Positions 57,932 through 64,000 of a stretch of 64,000 nt of DNA are shown piece after piece. The stretch is taken from positions 1 to 64,000 of the forward strand of contig NZ_NNBJ01000017.1 in assembly GCF_002803085.1 (NCBI RefSeq), read 5' to 3'. Numbering within the stretch: the stretch's first letter is position 1; each line of letters starts with the position of its first letter. The position numbers were made by a program, and so were the translations under genes. The notes beneath the pieces were generated by a model that made no database searches, was not told the DNA's origin, and was given only the letters and a program-made list of their open reading frames with translations. The stretch is from Streptomyces sp. CB01201 (GTDB taxonomy: Bacteria > Actinomycetota > Actinomycetes > Streptomycetales > Streptomycetaceae).

Positions 57932-58594
57932 CTACGGGGTGCCGAACTCGGCGCGGCACGGGGCGAGCCCCGTGACCCGGACCTCCATCGTCCGCACCCT
58001 CTCCCACTCCACCCGATCAAGCCGCAGCCGGCACAACGTGGCGGGCCGGTCGCGTACGACGGTCGTGGTGAGCCCGTCGTCGCGGTAGCCGAGGCGGCGC
58101 GAGACGCCGAGAGAGCGCGGGTTGTCGGCCATCGCCGCCGACACCGCGGCGCGCGCGCCGAGCCCGGCGAACGCCAAGTGCAGAGCCGCGGCCCGCATCT
58201 CCGTGCCGATGCCCCGGCCCTGGTGGGCGAGCCCTACCCAGGACCCCGTCTCCACCTCGCGAGTCACCGCGAAGCGCCGCCCCATCAGGTCCTGGCGGCC
58301 GACCGCCCTCCCCTCGTGCAGCACGGCGAGGCTCAGGTGCCAGTTGTCCGGGGACCAATTGGCAATGGTGGACAGGACGTTCTGATAGGTGGCCCGGCCG
58401 CGGTCGGCGGGGGAGCCGTCGGTCCACGGGACGGAGAACGGCATACGGTCCGGTTCGTGCAGACCGTCAGCCGCCACCTGGGCCAGCTCGGACAGCAACT
58501 CGCCCTCGGGCAGGCGCAGTTCGAGGCGAGGGGTGTGTATGCGGAGGCCGTACAGGGGCCACCAGGGGTTCGGTTCTGCGAGCGGGGGTGCCAT
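57932..58594 (-). CDS. GNAT-family N-acetyltransferase
   Basis: 220 residues from ATG 58594. An RimJ/RimL-like fold: IHTPRLELRLPEGELLSELA at the start, VGRQDLMGRRFAVTREVETG, the acetyl-CoA loop SWVGLAHQGRGIGTEMRAAA, and ADNPRSLGVSRRLGYRDDGL. It acetylates an amine on an unknown small molecule or protein terminus. It is not the desferrioxamine acyltransferase DesC, which is a different fold. Alone on its strand between repeat copy 5 and the mini-protein. Confidence 0.85.
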   Translation of the reverse strand: MAPPLAEPNPWWPLYGLRIHTPRLELRLPEGELLSELAQVAADGLHEPDRMPFSVPWTDGSPADRGRATYQNVLSTIANWSPDNWHLSLAVLHEGRAVGRQDLMGRRFAVTREVETGSWVGLAHQGRGIGTEMRAAALHLAFAGLGARAAVSAAMADNPRSLGVSRRLGYRDDGLTTTVVRDRPATLCRLRLDRVEWERVRTMEVRVTGLAPCRAEFGTP

Positions 58595-58644
58595 GAAAAG
58601 ACTCTGCCGGGCCGAGCCGCCCCTGTCGAACGAATAGCCCGCCC

Positions 58645-58842
58645 CTACCTGCCCAGCAGGGACGCCTGGCGGGTCAGGGGGGCGTAGGTGAAGCGGACCT
58701 TGTGGGAGGCGCTCGGCTCGTAGCTGCGGCGGCAGGCCGTGCAGTGCCAGTGCCAGCGGTCCGCGGCGCCCGGGGCCGTGGAAGAGGTGTCCTTCCACAG
58801 CGGGGGACGGCTCGCGCAATTGGGGCAGTTCGGCGGGTTCAC
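58645..58842 (-). CDS. Zinc-ribbon mini-protein
   Basis: 65 residues from GTG 58842. Two CxxC pairs (NCPNCASRP near the start, HCTACRRSY in the middle) about 28 residues apart would bind one zinc. The rest is basic and aromatic (WHWHCTACRR, SHKVRFTYAPLTRQ). The ribosome site is weak. The spacing of cysteines and conserved-looking composition support a real gene; function unknown, perhaps nucleic-acid binding. Confidence 0.58.
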   Translation of the reverse strand: MNPPNCPNCASRPPLWKDTSSTAPGAADRWHWHCTACRRSYEPSASHKVRFTYAPLTRQASLLGR

Positions 58843-58933
58843 CCTGACAGGGTGGGGCCCCGGGCACCCCGGAGCGGCGGCGACGCGTGCGCCACCACTC
58901 CATCGGGGGACCCGGGGCCCAGGGGCGCAACGG

Positions 58934-60094
58934 TCAGGCGGGCAGACCCAGTTCGCGGGCGATCAGCATCCGCTGCACCTCGCTCGTGCCCTCGCCGATC
59001 TCCAGGATCTTGGAGTCGCGCCACATGCGGGCCACCGGATACTCGTTCATGAACCCGTAGCCGCCGAAGATCTGCGTGCCCTCCCGGGCGTTGTCGACCG
59101 CCACCGTCGAGGAGTACAGCTTCGCGAGCGCCGCCTCCTTCTTGAACGGCTCGCCGTGCACCAGCCGGGACGCGGCGTCGCGCCAGCCGACCCGCGCCAT
59201 GTGGGCCCGCAGCTCCATGTCCGCGATCTTGAACTGGATGGCCTGGTTCTCGCCGATCGGCCGCCCGAACGCGTGCCGCTCCTTGGCGTACTTCAGCGAC
59301 TCGTCCACACAGCCCTGCGCGAGCCCCGTCGCGAGCGCCGAGATCGCGATGCGGCCCTCGTCCAGGATGCGCAGGAACTGGGCGTAACCGCGGCCCTCCT
59401 GGCCCAGCAGGTTCGCCACCGGGACGCGGACGTCCGAGAACGCCAGCTCGCGGGTGTCCGAGGCGTTCCAGCCGACCTTCGAGTACGGCGCCGCGACCGT
59501 GAAGCCCGGCGTGCCGGACGGCACGATGATCGAGGAGATCAGCGGGCGGCCGTCGTCCTTGCGGCCGGTGACCGCCGTGACGGTGACCAGGCCCGTGATG
59601 TCCGTACCGGAGTTGGTGATGAAGCACTTCGAGCCGTTGATGACCCACTCGTCGCCGTCCCGCACCGCCGTGGTGCGCGTGCCGCCCGCGTCCGAGCCGC
59701 AGTCCGGCTCGGTCAGGCCGAACGCGCCCAGCAGCTCCCCGGAGCACAGCTTCGGCAGCCACTGGCGCTTCTGCTCCTCCGTGCCGAACCGGAAGACCGG
59801 CATCGCGCCGAGCGAGACGCCCGCCTCCAGGGTGATCGCCACCGACGAGTCGACCCGGGCCAGCTCCTCCAGGGCGATGCCGAGCGCGAGGTAGTCGCCG
59901 CCCATGCCGCCGTACTCCTCGGGGAAGGGCAGCCCGAACAGGCCCATGCGGCCCATCTCGCGGACGATCTCGTACGGGAACTCGTGGCGCTCGTAGAAGT
60001 CGCCGATCTTCGGGGCGACGACGTCGTGCGCGAACTCCTCGACGGTACGGCGGAGTTCCTCGTGCTCGGCAGTGAGGCGGTGGTCGAGGGGCAT
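58934..60094 (-). CDS. acdH: Acyl-CoA dehydrogenase (AcdH-like)
   Basis: It oxidises an acyl-CoA to the 2-enoyl-CoA with FAD. 386 residues. FAD/substrate motifs: GAFGLTEPDCGSDAGGTRTT, WVINGSKCFITNSG, RIAISALATGLAQGCVDESL, and QIFGGYGFMNEYPVARMWRD followed by ILEIGEGTSEVQRML. The Glu in GEGTSE is the catalytic base position of most family members, unlike isovaleryl-CoA dehydrogenases, which have Ala/Gly there. A short/branched-chain (isobutyryl or 2-methylbutyryl) role is therefore plausible. Last gene of the operon, 2 nt after the lyase. Confidence 0.9.
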   Translation of the reverse strand: MPLDHRLTAEHEELRRTVEEFAHDVVAPKIGDFYERHEFPYEIVREMGRMGLFGLPFPEEYGGMGGDYLALGIALEELARVDSSVAITLEAGVSLGAMPVFRFGTEEQKRQWLPKLCSGELLGAFGLTEPDCGSDAGGTRTTAVRDGDEWVINGSKCFITNSGTDITGLVTVTAVTGRKDDGRPLISSIIVPSGTPGFTVAAPYSKVGWNASDTRELAFSDVRVPVANLLGQEGRGYAQFLRILDEGRIAISALATGLAQGCVDESLKYAKERHAFGRPIGENQAIQFKIADMELRAHMARVGWRDAASRLVHGEPFKKEAALAKLYSSTVAVDNAREGTQIFGGYGFMNEYPVARMWRDSKILEIGEGTSEVQRMLIARELGLPA

Positions 60095-60096
60095 GG

Positions 60097-61032
60097 CTAC
60101 GACTCCTGGTGGGAGAGGGCACGTACGGTGCGTGAGGGGCTGGGGCGGCCCAGTTGTCCGGCCATCCACACGCTGGTGGCGGTGAGCAGGCCGAGGTCGA
60201 CCCCGGTGTCGATACCGAGGCCCTGGAGCATCCACACGAGGTCTTCGGTGGCGAGGTTTCCGGTCGCGGACTTGGCGTACGGGCAGCCGCCGAGGCCGCC
60301 CGCCGACGCATCCACGGTGCTCACTCCGTGCTGGAGGGCGGCGAGGGTGTTGGACAGGGCCTGGCCGTACGTGTCGTGGAAGTGCACCGCGAGGGAACTG
60401 GTCGGCACGCCCTCCTCGTTGAGCTCGGCGAGCAGGCTCTGCACATGGGCCGGGGTGGCGACCCCGATGGTGTCGCCCAGGCTCAGTTCGTCGCAGCCCA
60501 TGTCGACGAGGGCCTTGGCGACGCGGACCACCTGGTGCACCGGCACCGCGCCCTCCCACGGGTCGCCGAAGCACATCGACAGATAGCCCCGGACATGCGC
60601 CTTGTGCTCCTTCGCGCGCGTCACCACCGGCTCGAACATCGCGAGCGACTCGTCGACCGTCCGGTTCAGATTGGCCTTGGCGAAGGACTCGGTGGCGCTG
60701 GCGAACACCGCGATCCGGTGGGCGCCGAGCGCGAGCGCCCGGTCCAGGCCCCGCTCGTTCGGCACCAGGACGGGCAGCGCCACGCCGTCGAGATCGCCCA
60801 GCATCGGGAACAGGGCTTCCGCGTCCGCGAGTTGGGGCACCCACTTGGGGTGCACGAAGCTCGTCGCCTCGACGGTGGTCAGGCCGGCGGCGGCCAGCCG
60901 GTGCACGAACTCGGCCTTCACCTCGGTCGGTACGACCGACTTCTCGTTCTGCAACCCGTCGCGCGCTCCCACCTCGTGGATGCGGACCCGGGCGGGCAGG
61001 TCCTGCGCCGGGACGACCATGGGGAGGGTCAT
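60097..61032 (-). CDS. hmgL: Hydroxymethylglutaryl-CoA lyase
   Basis: It splits HMG-CoA to acetoacetate and acetyl-CoA, the last step of leucine degradation. 311 residues from ATG 61032. VRIHEVGARDGLQNEKSVVP (metal Asp), the HMGL-like aldolase barrel, GCDELSLGDTIGVATPAHV, VHFHDTYGQALSNTLAAL, and the signature loop SAGGLGGCPYAKSATGNLATEDLVWMLQ with the active-site Cys. Overlaps the carboxylase alpha gene by 4 nt and is 2 nt from the dehydrogenase. Confidence 0.95.
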   Translation of the reverse strand: MTLPMVVPAQDLPARVRIHEVGARDGLQNEKSVVPTEVKAEFVHRLAAAGLTTVEATSFVHPKWVPQLADAEALFPMLGDLDGVALPVLVPNERGLDRALALGAHRIAVFASATESFAKANLNRTVDESLAMFEPVVTRAKEHKAHVRGYLSMCFGDPWEGAVPVHQVVRVAKALVDMGCDELSLGDTIGVATPAHVQSLLAELNEEGVPTSSLAVHFHDTYGQALSNTLAALQHGVSTVDASAGGLGGCPYAKSATGNLATEDLVWMLQGLGIDTGVDLGLLTATSVWMAGQLGRPSPSRTVRALSHQES

Positions 61033-62987
61033 GAGGTCTCCTCGGGTGCGGCGGAACCGGCATCGGCGGCCGGGGTGACGACGGCCAGGACCTGGTCCAT
61101 GGCCACGGTCGAGCCGGGGGTGACGTCGAGCTCGGTGACCGTGCCCGCGTGCGGCGCGGAGATCACGTGCTCCATCTTCATCGCCTCGACCACCAACAGG
61201 CTCTGCCCGGCGTCGACTTGGTCGCCGACCGCCACCTTGACGACGGTGACGGTGCCGGGCATGGGCGCGGCAAGCGTGTCCGCCCCGGCGTGCGTCCGGC
61301 CGGACAGGGCGGCCTCGACGGCGTCGTGGTCCAGCACGTTCCAGCTGTCGCCGTCGCGGCCCAGCCAGCTTCCGGACCGGTGGAAGGTGTGCGTGATCCC
61401 GTCCAGCTCCACGGTGACGCGGTCGGCCGTGACCGTGGCCGCCGGTGCCGCGTGCGTGACGGGTTCGAGTCCCGCGATGCGCAGCGGGAAGGCGAGCGGG
61501 GCCGGCTCGCCGCCCAAGCGCCAGCCGCTCGGCACCGAGAACGGGTCGGTCCAGCCCTCGGCCGGGGCGGGCCTCAAAGCGTCGAGGCGGACCGCCGCCG
61601 CTGCCGCGTACACCTCGTCGGGCACGCCGTCGGGGACCAGGGAATCGGCCTCGCGCTCGACCAGGCCGGTGTCCAACTCGCCTGCCACCACGTTCGGATG
61701 GGCCAGCAGGCGGCGCAGGAACCCGGCGTTGGTGGGCACGCCGAGCGTGACCGTGTCGGCGAGCGCGGCGCGCAGCTTGCGCAGCGCGGTCGCCCGGTCG
61801 GGGCCGTACGCGATGACCTTCGACAGCATCGGGTCGTAGAGGCTGCCGACCTCGGTGCCCTCGCTCAGGCCCGAGTCCGTACGCACTCCGTCGCCCTGCG
61901 GCTCGCGCAGCGCCAGGACCGTGCCGCCGGAGGGCAGGAAGCCGCGGGAGGGGTCTTCGGCGCAGAGGCGGGCCTCGATGGCGTGTCCGGTGAGCGTGAT
62001 GTCCTTCTGCTCGTACGGCAGTCGCTCGCCGGCCGCGACCCGCAGCTGCCACTCCACCAGGTCGACGCCGGTGATGAGCTCGGTCACCGGGTGCTCGACC
62101 TGGAGGCGGGTGTTCATCTCCATGAAGTAGTACGAGGACGGGTCGCGGCCCGGGACGATGAACTCGACCGTGCCCGCGCCCGAGTAGCCGCACGAGCGGG
62201 CCGCCTGGACGGCCGCCTCGCCCATCGCCGCGCGGGTCTCCTCGTCGAGCAGGACGCTGGGGGCCTCCTCGATGATCTTCTGGTGGCGGCGCTGGAGCGA
62301 GCACTCGCGCTCACCGAGGTGGATCACGTTTCCGTGGCCGTCGGCGAGCACCTGGATCTCGATGTGGCGCGGCCGGTCGACCCAGCGCTCCACGAGAAGG
62401 GTGTCGTCGCCGAAGGAGGAGCGGGCCTCGCGGCGCGCGGCCGCGATCTCGTCGCCGAGCAGCGCCTCCTCGCGCACCAGGCGCATGCCCTTGCCGCCGC
62501 CGCCCGCGCTCGGCTTGAGGAGCACCGGCATGCCGATCTCCCGTGCGGCGAGCGCCAGTTGATCGTCCGTCAGGCCGCTGCCCGAGGAGCCCGGCACGAC
62601 CGGGACCCCGGCCTCGCGCACGGTCGCCTTGGCGCGGATCTTGTCTCCCATCAGGGAGATCGCCTGGGCGCTCGGCCCGATGAAGACCAGGCCCGCCTCG
62701 GCGCAGGCCGCGGCGAAGCCCGCGTTCTCGGCGAGGAAGCCGTAGCCCGGGTGGACCGCCTGGGCGCCGGTGCGCAGCGCCGCGTCGATGAGCAGCTCGG
62801 GGCGCAGATAGCTGGCGGAGGCCGCGGCGGGGCCGATGCGCACCGCGGTGTCCGCCTCGCGGACGTGGCGCGCCTGGGCGTCCGCGTCCGAGAAGACGGC
62901 CACCGAGCGGATGCCGAGCCGGCGCAGGGTGCGGATGACGCGGACCGCGATCTCGCCCCGGTTGGCGACGAGCACTGTCGTGAACAT
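61029..62987 (-). CDS. Biotin-dependent acyl-CoA carboxylase alpha subunit (methylcrotonyl-CoA type)
   Basis: 652 residues from ATG 62987. Biotin carboxylase half (about 1-450): VLVANRGEIAVRVIRTLRRL, KPSAGGGGKGMRLV, MEMNTRLQVEHPVTE. A BT-like region follows, then a C-terminal biotinyl domain (LAAPMPGTVTVVKVAVGD..., SLLVVEAMKMEHVISAPHAG) with the biotinylated Lys. It carboxylates its carrier biotin for transfer by the beta subunit encoded just upstream. With HMG-CoA lyase beside it, 3-methylcrotonyl-CoA is the likely substrate; propionyl-CoA is the alternative. Confidence 0.92.
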   Translation of the reverse strand: MFTTVLVANRGEIAVRVIRTLRRLGIRSVAVFSDADAQARHVREADTAVRIGPAAASASYLRPELLIDAALRTGAQAVHPGYGFLAENAGFAAACAEAGLVFIGPSAQAISLMGDKIRAKATVREAGVPVVPGSSGSGLTDDQLALAAREIGMPVLLKPSAGGGGKGMRLVREEALLGDEIAAARREARSSFGDDTLLVERWVDRPRHIEIQVLADGHGNVIHLGERECSLQRRHQKIIEEAPSVLLDEETRAAMGEAAVQAARSCGYSGAGTVEFIVPGRDPSSYYFMEMNTRLQVEHPVTELITGVDLVEWQLRVAAGERLPYEQKDITLTGHAIEARLCAEDPSRGFLPSGGTVLALREPQGDGVRTDSGLSEGTEVGSLYDPMLSKVIAYGPDRATALRKLRAALADTVTLGVPTNAGFLRRLLAHPNVVAGELDTGLVEREADSLVPDGVPDEVYAAAAAVRLDALRPAPAEGWTDPFSVPSGWRLGGEPAPLAFPLRIAGLEPVTHAAPAATVTADRVTVELDGITHTFHRSGSWLGRDGDSWNVLDHDAVEAALSGRTHAGADTLAAPMPGTVTVVKVAVGDQVDAGQSLLVVEAMKMEHVISAPHAGTVTELDVTPGSTVAMDQVLAVVTPAADAGSAAPEETS

Positions 62988-63049
62988 GGGAGCCCTCAAC
63001 GTAGAAGTCGACGTGGGTGCCGTCTCAGGTGTCTCAGCCATCGCGGGCG

Positions 63050-64000
63050 TCACATCCGGAAGACGCCGAAGGCGGGGTCGGCCAGCGGGGCGTTGGCGCA
63101 GGCGGTCAGGGCCAGGCCGAGCACCTGGCGGGTGTCGACCGGGTCGATCACCCCGTCGTCCCAGAGCCGGGCGGTGGCGTAGTAGGCGTTGCCCTGCGTC
63201 TCGTACTGCTCGCGGATGGGGGCCTTGAAGGCCTCCTCGTCCTCGGCACTCCAGTCGTCCCCCAACTGGTCGCGCTTGACGGTCGCGAGGACGGACGCGG
63301 CCTGCTCGCCGCCCATGACCGAGATCTTGGCGTTGGGCCACATCCACAGGAAGCGGGGGCTGTAGGCCCGGCCGCACATCGAGTAGTTGCCCGCGCCGTA
63401 GGAGCCGCCGACGACGACGGTCAGCTTCGGCACGCGCGTGCAGGCGACGGCCGTCACCATCTTCGCGCCGTGCTTGGCGATGCCGCCCGCCTCGTAGTCC
63501 CGGCCGACCATGAAGCCCGAGATGTTCTGCAGGAACACCAGCGGGATGCCGCGCTGGTCGCACAGCTCGATGAAGTGGGCGCCCTTCTGGGCGGATTCGG
63601 AGAACAGGATGCCGTTGTTGGCGACGATCCCGACCGGGTGGCCGTGGATCCGCGCGAAGCCGGTGACCAGCGTCTGGCCGAACTCCGCCTTGAACTCCTG
63701 GAAGCGCGAGCCGTCGACGACCCGGGCGATCACTTCCCGTACGTCGTAGGGGGTGCGCGAGTCGACCGGCACCGCGCCGTAGAGCCCGAACGGGTCGGCC
63801 TTCGGCTCCTCGGCCGGCTCCACGGACCAGGGCAGCGGGCCGCGCTCGGGCAGGGTGGCCACGATGTTGCGGACGATCCTGAGCGCGTGCGCGTCGTCCT
63901 CGGCCAGGTGGTCGGTGACGCCGGAGACCCGTGAGTGCACCTCGCCGCCGCCCAGCTCCTCGGCCGTGACGACCTCGCCGGTCGCCGCCTTCACCAGCGG
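63050..64000 (-). CDS. Acyl-CoA carboxylase beta subunit (carboxyltransferase), 5' part missing
   Basis: The frame runs off the right edge of the window, so the N-terminal part is absent; 317 residues are seen. Carboxyltransferase motifs: GILFSESAQKGAHFIELCDQ, GIPLVFLQNISGFMVGRDYE, GAGNYSMCGRAYSPRFLWMW and NAKISVMGGEQAASVL. It transfers the carboxyl group from biotin on the alpha subunit to the acyl-CoA. This is the first visible gene of the operon beta - alpha - HMG-CoA lyase - acyl-CoA dehydrogenase, 62 nt before alpha. Confidence 0.93.
   Translation of the reverse strand, partial: PLVKAATGEVVTAEELGGGEVHSRVSGVTDHLAEDDAHALRIVRNIVATLPERGPLPWSVEPAEEPKADPFGLYGAVPVDSRTPYDVREVIARVVDGSRFQEFKAEFGQTLVTGFARIHGHPVGIVANNGILFSESAQKGAHFIELCDQRGIPLVFLQNISGFMVGRDYEAGGIAKHGAKMVTAVACTRVPKLTVVVGGSYGAGNYSMCGRAYSPRFLWMWPNAKISVMGGEQAASVLATVKRDQLGDDWSAEDEEAFKAPIREQYETQGNAYYATARLWDDGVIDPVDTRQVLGLALTACANAPLADPAFGVFRM

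Overview
The window comes from a Streptomyces chromosome. It has very high G+C with third-position bias, GTG and TTG starts, and an adpA gene carrying a TTA (bldA-dependent) leucine codon. It also has DasR, CebR, iron-box and BldD-type sites, and a gene order on the right half that I recall from S. coelicolor (accD1/accC/hmgL/acdH - desE - hexosaminidase - glmS - adpA - ornA - tRNA-His - cebR - cebEFG - bglC). It looks like core chromosome, not an island: no transposase, integrase, phage gene or CRISPR array is visible.

Left part (1-13.6 kb): a truncated NlpC/P60-like peptidoglycan-binding protein, a membrane SPFH protein, a chitin-active AA10 monooxygenase behind a DasR site, an acyl-CoA ligase, a secreted SGNH hydrolase, a tRNA-Lys, an IclR regulator, a polar-solute ABC importer resembling EhuBCDA with an amidase at the head of its operon, and a luciferase-like flavoprotein.

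Middle left (13.6-26.7 kb): a GH18 chitinase behind a pair of DasR-like repeats, a PAS-GGDEF-EAL protein (probably CdgA) divergent from a secreted metalloprotease across a BldD-like box, a second identical tRNA-Lys, a stand-alone primase/polymerase-like protein that overlaps the tRNA, then an overlapping run of PAP2 phosphatase, Fe-S-cluster RecB/Cas4-like nuclease, unknown 529-residue protein and SF1 helicase, followed by a 115-residue conserved protein. The nuclease-helicase operon is the best candidate for an undescribed system here.

Middle (26.7-46 kb): a histidine phosphatase, an HTH-TPR regulator divergent from a small unknown protein, a spermidine-synthase-like methyltransferase, a two-component pair, a CBM2-GH18 chitinase, an aspartate decarboxylase with two tandem aspartate:alanine exchanger paralogues, and the cello-oligosaccharide system bglC-cebGFE/cebR with a perfect CebR operator.

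Right part (46-64 kb): tRNA-His, orn, adpA, a small membrane protein, a universal stress protein, an acetate-uptake-type protein, glmS behind a small gene, a hairpin and a strong DasR site, a DUF4429 protein, a GH20 hexosaminidase, the desferrioxamine receptor desE with its iron box but without the desABCD operon that normally lies beside it, a GNAT enzyme, a zinc-ribbon mini-protein, and a branched-chain acyl-CoA degradation operon that runs off the end.

The recurring theme is turnover of chitin and cellulose. An LPMO, two chitinases, a hexosaminidase and GlmS feed or use N-acetylglucosamine/glucosamine metabolism, with DasR sites at three of these loci. CebEFG/BglC handles cello-oligosaccharides. 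Developmental regulators (AdpA, CdgA) sit among them. A second theme is a modular non-coding repeat family that recurs in five intergenic regions.
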